NCBI RefSeq assembly: GCF_021869535.1
Contig: NW_026262723.1
Coordinates: 85,872,324-85,936,323 of the forward strand
DNA: 64,000 bases
Origin: Mytilus californianus
Lineage: Eukaryota; Mollusca; Bivalvia; Mytilida; Mytilidae
Direction: 5' to 3'
In this document: in pieces, positions 9,562-18,843 of the stretch
How the letters are laid out: every line of letters starts with the position of its first letter
Numbering within the stretch: position 1 is the stretch's first letter
The notes under the pieces: model-generated
Databases searched by the model: none
Told to the model about the DNA's origin: nothing
Seen by the model: only the letters and a program-made list of their open reading frames with translations
Position numbers and translations under genes: made by a program

Positions 9562-12360
9562 ATGGATCTCGAAAAATTGAAATCAGTTCGATCTGGGAAC
9601 AGAAGCGCTGTTACCAGACTATTCCGCAGGTTAGATGAAGCAAAGGAGAATACGAATTTCGATGAAGAAGAAGTCTTTGCAACGCTCGGAAAACTTGTGC
9701 AAAAACAAACATTGTTTGAGGACTTAAATGAACAAATTCTTAAGTTAACAGAACCGGAAGATGTGGAAAATGAGATTATTGATTCAGATGAATATTCAGT
9801 GACTATGGAAACGAAGATTCGACACATACGTAAGTTCATACAAAATGTCCAAACCCCGCAGTCCCGTCATATTGAATCACATACTACAACTCACACGTTA
9901 AATCCAGAAACTATACCGTTTGTTCCAACGCACAACATAACCAACCCACACAACGCACAGTCCTTTGAAAACCCGTCTGTACAAGCCAGTCACACATTTA
10001 ACACGCAACAAAGTACATTTTCGTCAACTAGTAATCAGAGTCACCGCCTACCAAAACTTTCGCTTCCAACCTTCTCAGGCAACATTTTAGAATGGCAAAC
10101 TTTCTGGGACTCATATGAGTCGGCCGTACATCTTAATCTGTCACTTACAAATGTACAAAAATTTAATTACTTGAAAGCACAGCTAGAACATGAAGCACTA
10201 GGATCAATAGCAGGTTTCGCACTAACAAATGTAAACTACGATGAAGCCGTAAATTTGTTAAAAGAGAGGTTCGGTCAACAAGATAAAATCATAAATGCAT
10301 ACATGCAGGCATTATTAGAAATTCCTTCGCCTAGAAATCAGTTAACAAGCTTACGAAGTTTTTACGATAAAATGGAAGGTTACGTCAGGGGATTAGAAGC
10401 TTTGGGTCAAACACAGGAAACATACGGCACGTTACTTGTTCCCATTATTATGAACAAATTACCCGGGGAAGTCAGAAAACATCTCGCGCGAGAACACAGA
10501 ACAAAAACTTGGGTATTACGGGACCTCCGTAAAAGCATATTAGACGAGATAGATATAATGGACGCAGGACAAGAGATAGAGTCAACACACAATTTGCCCA
10601 CAACATCGTCTTTCTTTGCCGGAGCGAAATCGCCGAAGTCCAAATCTTACAAGAATATTGAGACTAGACCTTGCGTTTTCTGTCACGAAATACACGCACC
10701 TACCCATTGCAGTAAAATAACCGACACAGAATCCCGTATGAACATAGTAAAACGTGATAAGTTATGCTTTAATTGCCTTGGTAAACACAGACTAAACGAA
10801 TGTAAATCTAAACACACATGTAGACATTGTAATAAGAAACACCATACAAGCTTGTGTAATGTACGTCTAACAAATAGCATAAAACCAGTCCATGAGGTAA
10901 GCCATAGAAACGGGGGTAGTAACTCAGCACATACGAATTTCCGCGCGAAAGATAATCAGAGCAGCAACCCGCAAAACCCACTATCTTCAAATTCGACAAA
11001 CGTTCACCTCGTAAATGATAGTCATACAACGGAACAAGATACTACCATTTTGTATTCACAATCGACAGAATCGCGATCAAATGTACTTTTGAAAACCGCC
11101 GTAGCACAAGTAGGGTCGAATCAGCTCTACACCGAGACAAACATTCTTTTTGACGAAGGAGCGCAAAGATCGTTTTTAACGCAGAACTTAGCGAATAAAC
11201 TCAAATTACAGATAGAGGGAACAGAGATAATACATTTATCGGCATTTGGAGGTGAAGAGAAAAACGCGAGACACCTAGAAAAGACAACAATCTATCTGAA
11301 AACCGATGCAGGACACGTATTGCCAATCAAAGTACTGATAGTACCGATGATAGCCATGCCTCTACAGAATCACATACGTAATATTGATACACAAAATGGT
11401 TATTTGCGTGGTTTAAAGTTAGCGCACACGATGACACAGCAAGATTCATTCGAAATATCGTTGTTAGTAGGCGCAGATCACTATTGGGACATTGTAGAAG
11501 ACCATATAGTACGGGGAAACGGTCCGACCGCCGTGAAATCCAAGATCGGATATTTGCTTTCGGGACCTACATACGGTAAGAAAACTAACACGTCGAAAAC
11601 TAGCATGTTTAATGTTCTAATATCACACAAAGTTGAAGAATACAATCTAGAGAGATTTTGGAATTTAGAATCAATAGGCATAAATAGTAAGGAGGTAGAC
11701 GAAGACGGTGATGCATATATTAAAGCCTATCAGGACAGATCAATTGAGTTCCGAGAAAATAAATATTTCGCTAGGTTACCATGGAAACAGGATCATGATG
11801 AATTGCCTACAAATTTAGCAGTCACGAAGAGAAGGACAGAAAACGTCATTAAAAGACTTACTCAAAACCCAGATATGTTAAAGAAGTACGGGAACATCAT
11901 ACAAGAACAGGAACGTAGGGGATTCATAGAGAAGGTGGATGAAACAGCAGAAACTTTCGAAAAACTACACTACATTCCTCATCATCCAGTACAGAAGGAA
12001 TCAAGCACTACGCCTATCAGAATTGTTTACGACTGCAGTTGTCGCCAGTCGCCTAATTCGCAAAGCTTGAATGACTGCCTCTTGGATACACCGCCGAAGC
12101 TAAACGACCTGACAAAAATTCTGATGAGATTTAGAGCCAACCCTGTCGCCATAACAACGGATATTGAGAAAGCCTTTTTACATGTAGGATTAAACGAGGA
12201 TGACCGAGACGCTACACGTTTCTTGTGGCTAAGTAACCCATCCGACCCAACAAGTTATTTACAGACTTACAGGTTCAAATCCGTCTTTTTTTGGAGCGAC
12301 TTGTTCACCGTTTATACTAAACGCCACAATACTGAAACATTTACAACGTTACAACAGTAA
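9562..12360 (+). CDS. gag-pol: BEL/Pao gag-protease-RT (first part of a frameshifted gag-pol)
   Basis: 932 codons from the ATG right after the primer-binding site. Approximate order: acidic coiled N-terminus (1-100); Gag region of the DUF1759 type, with LPKLSLPTFSGN and WQTFWDSYE (about 160-340); three Cys/His knuckles (CVFCHEIH about 371, CFNCLGKHRLNEC about 402, CRHCNKKHHTSLC about 420); aspartic protease with LFDEGAQRSF (about 530), where the usual DSG is DEG; then the RT start with RIVYDCSCR (about 820) and ITTDIEKAFLHVGL, holding the first RT catalytic Asp. After codon 908 the frame is wrong because of a seventh T in the run at 12,286-12,292, so the last residues are artefactual. RT continues in the next frame from about 12,293. 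Gag packages the RNA; protease and RT process and copy it in cytoplasmic particles. Confidence 0.95.
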   Translation: MDLEKLKSVRSGNRSAVTRLFRRLDEAKENTNFDEEEVFATLGKLVQKQTLFEDLNEQILKLTEPEDVENEIIDSDEYSVTMETKIRHIRKFIQNVQTPQSRHIESHTTTHTLNPETIPFVPTHNITNPHNAQSFENPSVQASHTFNTQQSTFSSTSNQSHRLPKLSLPTFSGNILEWQTFWDSYESAVHLNLSLTNVQKFNYLKAQLEHEALGSIAGFALTNVNYDEAVNLLKERFGQQDKIINAYMQALLEIPSPRNQLTSLRSFYDKMEGYVRGLEALGQTQETYGTLLVPIIMNKLPGEVRKHLAREHRTKTWVLRDLRKSILDEIDIMDAGQEIESTHNLPTTSSFFAGAKSPKSKSYKNIETRPCVFCHEIHAPTHCSKITDTESRMNIVKRDKLCFNCLGKHRLNECKSKHTCRHCNKKHHTSLCNVRLTNSIKPVHEVSHRNGGSNSAHTNFRAKDNQSSNPQNPLSSNSTNVHLVNDSHTTEQDTTILYSQSTESRSNVLLKTAVAQVGSNQLYTETNILFDEGAQRSFLTQNLANKLKLQIEGTEIIHLSAFGGEEKNARHLEKTTIYLKTDAGHVLPIKVLIVPMIAMPLQNHIRNIDTQNGYLRGLKLAHTMTQQDSFEISLLVGADHYWDIVEDHIVRGNGPTAVKSKIGYLLSGPTYGKKTNTSKTSMFNVLISHKVEEYNLERFWNLESIGINSKEVDEDGDAYIKAYQDRSIEFRENKYFARLPWKQDHDELPTNLAVTKRRTENVIKRLTQNPDMLKKYGNIIQEQERRGFIEKVDETAETFEKLHYIPHHPVQKESSTTPIRIVYDCSCRQSPNSQSLNDCLLDTPPKLNDLTKILMRFRANPVAITTDIEKAFLHVGLNEDDRDATRFLWLSNPSDPTSYLQTYRFKSVFFWSDLFTVYTKRHNTETFTTLQQ

Positions 12361-15058
12361 AACAGCTACATTGATGGAAAGAGACTTGTACGTGGACAAC
12401 ATTCTGACAAGTTTACAGAACGAGGATGAGGCTGATACGTATTATAAGGAAGCGAGAACAATGATGAAAGACGCCGGATTCAACCTACGATCGTGGACGT
12501 CAAACAGTCAGAATATACGCAAGCTAGCCAAGACGGAAAATGTACTAGATATGGACATAAACACAAAAGTACTTGGTATGTTATGGAATAGCAAATCCGA
12601 TGATCTGATGTACCAGAAATGTGATATTCCAATACGAGACATTGTAACAAAAAGGGAGATTTTGAAACATTCGTCGAAAATATACGATCCACTTGGAATA
12701 ATCAGCCCGGTAACAATAAGAGCAAAGACACTAATACAGGATCTATGGAAAAGTGGACTGGATTGGGATGAACAAGTTCCGGAAAACTTTAAGGCTACTT
12801 GGATTAATGTAGCAAGCGACTTAGAGAAAGCGACACAAATCGTCTTTCCGAGATATTATTTCTCCGGTAATTCTACTTCGGAACAACTTGAACTACACGT
12901 ATTTTGCGATGCCAGTCCAAAGGCGTATGGAGCGACCGCATATCTGAACAACGGAACCGAAACTGCGTTACTGATGGCAAAAAGCAGAGTAGCGCCAGTG
13001 AAAAACCTAACATTACCGCAACTAGAACTTATGGCCACAGTTATTGGAACTAGACTAGCGTCACATGTACAATCGACTTTCGAATGTAAAAACGTGGTTT
13101 TCTGGTCGGATAGCTGCATAGTATTGCACTGGTTAAAATCAGTGAAACCGTTAAAACGATTTATTGCGAATCGAGTGAGAGAAATAACGGAATCTACAAA
13201 TCAACATGAATGGAGATATTGTCCAACAGAATGCAATCCAGCCGATCTCTTAACACGAGGAATTAACGCCGATCAATACATCGATAGTGTCATTTGGAAA
13301 AAAGGACCAAATTGGTTAACGGATCGCACAAAATGGCCAGAAATAACTCCCACAAGTAAAATGGTAATGACAATTACAGGAGAAAACGACGAAGAGGAAT
13401 TTCTAAACAATGAAGTTCATACTGATCACTATGGTATTAGTAACGTTATAGACATTTCGAAATATGGGACTTTCAGGAAATTGATTCGAGTAACTGCTTA
13501 CGTTCAGCGGTTCATATCTAACTGCCTATATACCAAACATCGGAGAAAAGGTGGAATTTTGACGACATATGATATAAATACCGCGGTGCGTTCATGGATA
13601 TTAGATTGCCAAGAATCTTCATATTCAGCCGAAATAAAAAGTTTAAAGGACACACAAAATAAAAACACAATGAAATTTCCAAGAATAAGACAATTAGGAC
13701 TCTTCATAGATGACGATGGTCTTGTGAGATGCAATGGAAGAATTCACAATGCACCGATTTCAGAGAATACCAAATTTCCGTACCTTATACCTGCGAATCA
13801 TCCACTTACCAAACTGATTGTGATAGACGCACACGAACGTTCACTCCATTCTGGACTTAATGCTACGCTGACTTTTGTACGACAATCGTATTGGGTACCG
13901 ACATTTCGACAATTTATTAAGAAGTTATTGAATAAGTGTGTAACTTGCCGCAAAGTTATGGGAAAATCTTACAGCAAACCGGACCCGCCACCGCTTCCGA
14001 AAATAAGAGTACAGGAAGCCTCGCCATTTACCGTCACAGGGGTCGATTATACAGGCGCTTTATACGTAAGGGATCAAGAAGGAACTTTAAAGAAAGCGTA
14101 TATATGCTTATTTACGTGCGCATCGACTAGAGCAGTTCATCTCGAAGTAGTTCCAAACATGAGCGAACATTCATTTATTCAGGCATTTCGACGCTTTGTT
14201 AGCCGTAAATCTCTGCCTAAAATTCTAGTATCTGACAATGCATCTACATTCATTGCAGGATCTGAGGAAATAAAAAGATTATGTGAATCGGATATAGTAA
14301 AAGATACTTTATCAACACACGGTGTAGAGTGGAGATTCATACCGAAACGTGCACCATGGTATGGTGGATTCTGGGAGCGCTTGATTGCTCTTACGAAGAC
14401 AAGTTTGAAAAAAGTGCTTGGACGATCGCAAGTTAACATGGAAACATTACAAACAATTGTTGCGGAAATAGAAACTATCTTAAACGACAGACCGCTTACT
14501 TATCCATCGTCCGATATCAAAGACTGTGAAGCTTTAACACCGTCTCATCTACTATACGGAAGGCGCATTTCAACATTACCGTACCCACAACCAGAAATCG
14601 ATAACATCACCGACCCGACTTACATGGGACATTACGATCTTAATAAAAGTGTACAAAGACAAACGCAATTGATTCAACATTTCTGGAAAAGATGGAAATC
14701 CGAATACCTTACGTCGTTACGTGAATTTCATAGGACTACCGGAAAAAATGAACAATTAATAAATACAGGAGACATCGTGCAAATTCACAACGAATCTCCG
14801 CGTATAAACTGGAAAATTGGGATCGTAACCGAACTGGCGAGAGGTAACGACGGACTTGTAAGATCTGCACGAATAAGGACCAACAATGGGGAAACAACTA
14901 GACCGATCGCAAAACTATATCCATTAGAAGTTACACAAACGATGACAAACAATTCTAACGTTCCAATAGATGATCAGCAGGAAAATATGGAGAACAGACC
15001 GAGACGAAAAGCAAGTCTTAAAGCCCGCGAGACCATACGGAAGTGGATACACCAATGA
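12293..15058 (+). CDS. gag-pol: BEL/Pao RT-RNase H-integrase (second part of gag-pol)
   Basis: This continues the polyprotein in the +1 frame; it has no start of its own, and the TTG/ATG at 12,371-12,376 are not real starts. It begins with the RT palm segment GATCSPFILN, then YVDNIL at about 12,389; YVDN in place of YxDD is common in BEL/Pao. RNase H starts with HVFCDASPKAYGA (about 12,898). Integrase has a zinc-binding His/Cys region ending KCVTCRK (about 13,945), then a D-D-E core: GVDYTG (about 14,041), SDNAST (about 14,233) and GFWERL (about 14,370). A DUF5641-like C-terminal domain (about 14,760-14,930, with TGDIVQIHNE) follows. The stop is at 15,056-15,058. Apart from the upstream extra T the frame is fully open. 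Confidence 0.95.
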   Translation, partial: GATCSPFILNATILKHLQRYNSKTATLMERDLYVDNILTSLQNEDEADTYYKEARTMMKDAGFNLRSWTSNSQNIRKLAKTENVLDMDINTKVLGMLWNSKSDDLMYQKCDIPIRDIVTKREILKHSSKIYDPLGIISPVTIRAKTLIQDLWKSGLDWDEQVPENFKATWINVASDLEKATQIVFPRYYFSGNSTSEQLELHVFCDASPKAYGATAYLNNGTETALLMAKSRVAPVKNLTLPQLELMATVIGTRLASHVQSTFECKNVVFWSDSCIVLHWLKSVKPLKRFIANRVREITESTNQHEWRYCPTECNPADLLTRGINADQYIDSVIWKKGPNWLTDRTKWPEITPTSKMVMTITGENDEEEFLNNEVHTDHYGISNVIDISKYGTFRKLIRVTAYVQRFISNCLYTKHRRKGGILTTYDINTAVRSWILDCQESSYSAEIKSLKDTQNKNTMKFPRIRQLGLFIDDDGLVRCNGRIHNAPISENTKFPYLIPANHPLTKLIVIDAHERSLHSGLNATLTFVRQSYWVPTFRQFIKKLLNKCVTCRKVMGKSYSKPDPPPLPKIRVQEASPFTVTGVDYTGALYVRDQEGTLKKAYICLFTCASTRAVHLEVVPNMSEHSFIQAFRRFVSRKSLPKILVSDNASTFIAGSEEIKRLCESDIVKDTLSTHGVEWRFIPKRAPWYGGFWERLIALTKTSLKKVLGRSQVNMETLQTIVAEIETILNDRPLTYPSSDIKDCEALTPSHLLYGRRISTLPYPQPEIDNITDPTYMGHYDLNKSVQRQTQLIQHFWKRWKSEYLTSLREFHRTTGKNEQLINTGDIVQIHNESPRINWKIGIVTELARGNDGLVRSARIRTNNGETTRPIAKLYPLEVTQTMTNNSNVPIDDQQENMENRPRRKASLKARETIRKWIHQ

Positions 15059-15351
15059 TGTGAAAGACGACCATTAGTGATGTAATTGATAGACAATTAC
15101 GCGTTTTAGTGCAAAGTTGAATTTTATTCTTATTTCATGAGTGACATTAATTGAATTTAATTGCTAAATGTAATTTCCGTTTTAAATGATTTCATGTACT
15201 AAGTATTTCAAAGAAAAACACAACGCGAGAGACAATTTCAAAGTATTATTATTTATTGATGGACAGTAATTTATCAGTGAAACGATTGATCAATGGATAA
15301 TTGAGATTATTTAGAAAATTGTGATATTTTTTACTTTTCGCGGCCCCAGTA
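15059..15351 (+). other. BEL/Pao 3' untranslated region
   Basis: AT-rich stretch from the gag-pol stop to the 3' LTR. The bases just before the LTR ('cgcggccccagta') are not a clear polypurine tract, which is unusual, since one is expected there for plus-strand priming. Confidence 0.7.
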
Positions 15352-15513
15352 TGTTGAGATTGTCGCGGGAACATAACGTCCGTACTATTGTACTTGTCCA
15401 TTGTCGACGTCGTATTGTCAGTGACGTCGCCTTGGGCGGAAATACGTTAGTTGTATATAAAATGTAATGGCTGAACAGTTGTCTTTATACACATTGCCTA
15501 ACTATCATCTATA
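15352..15513 (+). repeat. 3' LTR of BEL/Pao element
   Basis: Identical to the 5' LTR over 162 bp. It is followed by GTTAT (15,514-15,518), the second copy of the target duplication. Confidence 0.97.
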
Positions 15514-15518
15514 GTTAT

Positions 15519-17230
15519 GCATATGTGGCATGTTCACCTTCAGAGGTATTTGTCCTGGTGGGTGTGAGTCACTAAATGGTACGTTTGGCATTGGCTGTAC
15601 ATTTCTCATATACATATCAGGTATAAGATTTTGGTACCCATTTACTTGTGGACTTGGTAATTTGTTGTAGTAACTATTTACACTAGGACTTGTGTATGAT
15701 TCTGGTACCCATTTGCATGTGGACCTGGTATATGATTCTGGAATCCATTTCCATTTGGACCTGGTATATGATTCTGGTTCCCAGTTACGTGTAGACCTGG
15801 TATATGGTTCTGGTACCCATTTACATGTGGATTTGGTATATGATTTTGATACCCATTTACATGTGGACCTGGTATATGATTCTGGTACCCATGGTATAGA
15901 TTATTACTTTGGGGAGATGGCCAATGTTGTTTTGACAATTCCAGTGCATCTAGTCTTTGCTTTAAGGAGTAGTACTCAAGGTCAGAACTCTTCTATTAAG
16001 GTTATAGATGTTTTCCATACTTTGTATTTTAGACTGTAGGTGTTGAGTTTCTATGTGCATTGGAGAACCTCCTGTGATATGCTCTGTATGGTGGTGGAGC
16101 GAGTCTGGGTTTGGAATATCTTTAGTTGGTGTACTATCTACAGGTCCAGCTACTTTAATTCTAAGAATTCTATTGCTATTCTCTAGTTCTTTGATTTTAG
16201 CTTCTAATTTCATGATATATGCTTGAAGTTTAGCATTTTCATTTGAAACTTCTGAGTTGGTGGCATTTTGTTGTTAAAGCTCTTCTTCCCATTTCTTTAA
16301 TCGGAGCTCCTTTTGTCTTAGCTCTTTTTCTTTTAGATTTGGTCTTCCTTCCACTGCTTTAGTTTGTTTTACAGGCGGTTGTTCTACTGTTACCATATCG
16401 ATGTCTTTGGATTTTGGTTTTGACAGATTATTTATTACAGGTACTAGATTTCTACATAGGCTTTGATATCAGAGTTGATTGATGGATTTGAGTCTTCAAT
16501 AATATTTCCAGATCTGATGTTAACTTCCTCAAGCAGTATTGATTGCGCCATTGTAACAGATGGACACTTGATTGTGTTGTTCTTATGGTTCTGTTGTGCG
16601 AGCCGAGTTTCCCCAGTACCTCCTGTTTATACTCTTGTAGTTATTAGGAAGGGGTAGGCCAGTATACCTGCTCACACTGGATGTCGCTTGACCCTGTTTT
16701 TTTTTGTACATATTGTACATACATAGGGAACACGAATTTTACACTTCAACTGTTGATAGGTTGTTTTGGCTGACATTAGGTTCGCTACGGTTTTTAGTTC
16801 TTCAATGAACAAGATGTGGGATTTTCCATTTACTTCTACCCTCATTGTGGAGTAATACATGTGTTAATTCTGTATAGCTGAGATTAAGAGTTTTCTTTTT
16901 GGAGAACTGACATGGAGGTTTCAACTATTTTTCTTTCAAAGATTTTGACATCCACAGTATCGTGGTTTGCAAAATGAGCTTGAATACATTCAGCAAAGTG
17001 TAAATATGCAGCTGGTGTAAATTCTAGCACAATTTTACCATGCTATATTCAAAATTTACATCGATGTCTCTTTCTGTTGCATCAATGAGCTTTTTAACAA
17101 CATTTTTCTCATTAAGAATATAGTTTTTAAATGTAATGTTGGTCTTTGATGGTGTGAAGACCTGGGTAGGTATCCTATCCCTTGTTGACCTTAATACTCT
17201 ATTTTCTTCTATTTTAGTGTGTTACTCAAA
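15519..17230 (-). pseudogene. LINE ORF1, N-terminal and central parts
   Basis: On the minus strand the frame begins near 17,220 (RVLRSTRDRIPTQVF) and runs through LNEKNVVKKLIDATERD and VLEFTPAAYLHFAEC (about 17,000), a region with CTICTKKNR (about 16,690), a Lys/Glu-rich coiled stretch with KLEAKIKELENSNR (about 16,200), a 12-residue repeat (15,690-15,895) and a Pro-rich segment reaching 15,519, where the BEL/Pao element cuts in. Several frameshifts and stops are present (about 16,280, 16,660 and 17,040). A coiled coil plus a repetitive low-complexity region fits an RNA-binding ORF1 protein. I do not recognise a canonical RRM or zinc knuckle. Confidence 0.65.
15690..15895 (-). repeat. 36-bp coding minisatellite in LINE ORF1
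   Basis: About 5.5 tandem units of 36 bp, each translating on the minus strand to GYQNHIPGPHVN or a close variant (NPHVN, GLHVT, GPNGN, GPHAN). Unit length is a multiple of three and the frame is kept throughout. The strand is the ORF1 strand, so the repeat was part of the protein. Confidence 0.92.
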
Positions 17231-17319
17231 AGGCTTGATTAATCAGATTTTGTAAATTGAAACTAAGATTTATAGGTTTATAAGTGGTGGAATAATGTAC
17301 AAATGTGGGTTGAAAAATT

Positions 17320-17500
17320 ACAAGGATGGTGTAGAGTGGAGATTCCCACTCATAACCAAAAAGTCCCTACTTTTGAAGAACTCTGGTTTTGATAGTGCAC
17401 TGTGAGTCATATAGAGAAGACAATGAGAGGATATTTGATGACGGTTTAGAATGGTGTGGAGTGGAGGTTCCCACTCGTACCAACTAGGTCGCTATTTCTG
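17320..17500 (-). repeat. Two diverged copies of a short motif upstream of LINE ORF1
   Basis: 'ggtgtagagtggagattccc' (about 17,328) and 'ggtgtggagtggaggttccc' (about 17,454) with matching flanks ('actca', 'actcg') are spaced by about 127 bp. They lie just beyond the ORF1 start, where a 5' untranslated region would be, and may be promoter monomers. This is uncertain. Confidence 0.45.
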
Positions 17501-17584
17501 TAAGATTTCTTGTGACAATCACGAAGGTACTTGTATATGGAAATAACAATTGTCAGCATGTAATACTAGTAGCACACGTTTCTA

Positions 17585-18350
17585 GTTTTCTCTGAAACTC
17601 TTGACGTACTTCTTTGCAATAGCTCATGGTATATTGCATTGCTTTACTCTGATCGATTGTTCAGTGCTTATCCGTATCTTGAGCTTCGCTAAGTCAGATG
17701 TTGCTGGTTTATCTGTGTGAATAAATCTTAAAATTCTGTCATAAATTTAAAGTCCTTTACTTTCTGATCTCAACGCTTATTTTAACAACTCTATATGTAT
17801 AAGTTCCAGTATAATGATCAAACACTTGTGTATTCTTCATCTTCAGTTTCTTTTATAGCAAATCCTGCCATTTCCTTTGTTTGGCCATCCTCCCTTCACT
17901 AATACCCCTTCAACAAATTAATGTGGTATAATGTTCTTTATTTCAATTGGCATTTAACAACTTTTCCATGCGGTAAACCATTTCGACCATCTGAAATGGT
18001 CCCTTCCACTGTTACAACAACTTTATATCTTTAAAATTAGCAGTATATAAACCTAAACTCTAGCTTTCAAATATCTCGGATCGTCTTGTATCAATCATGT
18101 ATATCTCGTTTGTGCTTTTTTGATAGAAGTATATCACTGATAATGTTACATGTCTCCTCTAACCTGTTTCTTAAAATTTAATATATATTCAAATGTTATA
18201 GCATTTCCCGAATCTCGTTTAACCCCATAGCCATCTCATCGTATGTATTGGACATCCTATATGCTTGATAAGTGAGAACCATTACTGGGCCGTTTAATTT
18301 CCATACAAGAAAACAATACAGTAGTCCCGATATTAAGACGGATTTGAATA
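17585..18350 (-). pseudogene. Ty3/gypsy fragment, integrase end followed by RT start (Gmr1-like order)
   Basis: On the minus strand, a worn integrase C-terminal part comes first (about 18,260-18,130, then QWKGPFQMVEMVYRME at about 17,990). After a linker the start of an RT follows: TDKPATSDLAKLKIRIST and VKAMQYTMSYCKEVRQEF (about 17,720-17,600). QWKGPF is the usual chromodomain-like end of gypsy integrases; the second motif resembles the region before RT motif 1. Integrase before RT is the reverse of ordinary Ty3/gypsy and fits the Gmr1-like group. Stops interrupt both parts. The RT is cut off at about 17,585 next to LINE 5' sequence. Confidence 0.6.
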
Positions 18351-18429
18351 GATTTTGTTAAACATTTTTTGAATGTCAAATTCTTGTTTTCACGAAATCT
18401 ATTACATCTGGAATTGTTGCTTTAAACTT

Positions 18430-18790
18430 CCGACATTAAAAACTAATATAAACTCTACGGACTCCATCACAGTTTGGTTGACCGTTATGGAATATCTGTG
18501 TCACATATGACTACGATTATGTTACACTTGTCGTAACCACAATCCTGTTCTTTCTTGATTTCGACATCATTGAAAGCGACTTATGACCTGAGGTTTACTT
18601 GCATGAGCTTCATGACGGATGCCACTGAGTGAACCCTACGCACCCCCAGTTTTTGGTTAGGTTCTTGTTGCTCAGTCTATTATTTTCTACGTGGTGTTTG
18701 GCTTTTCGTTGGTTATTTTACTTCTGGACATGATATTGTCTGTTTTTATTGGACCTAACAGTGCCGCAGCTGCACGTTATCTGTCTCGGA
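18430..18790 (+). pseudogene. Penelope-like element, 3' end
   Basis: Starting from 'ttgaccgttatggaatatct', the plus strand encodes the last residues of a Penelope-like RT ORF (the DRYG-I-VS-M region, worn), followed by 3' sequence with 'gacctgaggtttac', 'cccagtttttggttaggtt' and 'ttggcttttcgttgg'. The same 3' tail recurs at 29,745-29,960 and 47,060-47,260 (plus) and at 19,070-19,520 (minus). Confidence 0.6.
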
Positions 18791-18843
18791 TCCAATTTTC
18801 TACCATCCGGTAAAAACTCACCAAAGATTCCATGATTAATATT

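Larger units (their letters stand above)
9382..15513 (+). mobile_element. BEL/Pao LTR retrotransposon, young and nearly intact
   Basis: Two 162-bp direct repeats (9,382-9,543 and 15,352-15,513), identical in every base I compared, flank a gag-pol region of about 5.5 kb. GTTAT lies just outside each end (9,377-9,381 and 15,514-15,518), a 5-bp target duplication normal for this group. Gag, zinc knuckles, aspartic protease, RT, RNase H and integrase follow in BEL/Pao order. No envelope-like gene is seen. The only obvious lesion is an extra T at 12,286-12,292. Base use is richer in C and G than the surrounding DNA. The element lies inside ORF1 of an opposite-strand LINE. Identical LTRs mean recent insertion. 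Confidence 0.97.
4293..17230 (-). mobile_element. LINE (non-LTR retrotransposon, CR1/Jockey-like), interrupted three times
   Basis: Read on the minus strand the element runs ORF1 (17,230 to 15,519, then 9,381 to about 9,040), endonuclease (about 8,890-7,970), reverse transcriptase (about 7,960-6,740) and a C-terminal region (6,740-5,692, then about 4,490-4,293). Removing the BEL/Pao copy (9,382-15,513), the tandem-core element (4,503-5,690) and the repeat in the RT (about 6,800-7,008) leaves roughly 5.4 kb, a normal length for a complete LINE. Several frameshifts and stops show that this copy is dead. The domain order APE endonuclease then RT places it in the Jockey/CR1 group of LINEs; the clade is not resolved by eye. 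The 5' end is uncertain. Confidence 0.88.

Noticed and set aside
12280-12295. Programmed ribosomal frameshift in the T run
   Set aside because: It lies in the middle of the RT domain, where no known retroelement shifts frame, and removing one T restores alignment. A mutation or sequencing error is simpler.
12371-12376. TTG/ATG as a start for a second BEL/Pao ORF
   Set aside because: The RT domain runs across from the upstream frame. The apparent second ORF arises from the extra T at 12,286-12,292.
15692-16039. 115-codon plus-strand frame with YDSGTHLHVDLV repeats
   Set aside because: It is the complement of the 36-bp coding repeat of the minus-strand LINE ORF1; the minus frame joins with other ORF1 sequence and the plus frame does not.
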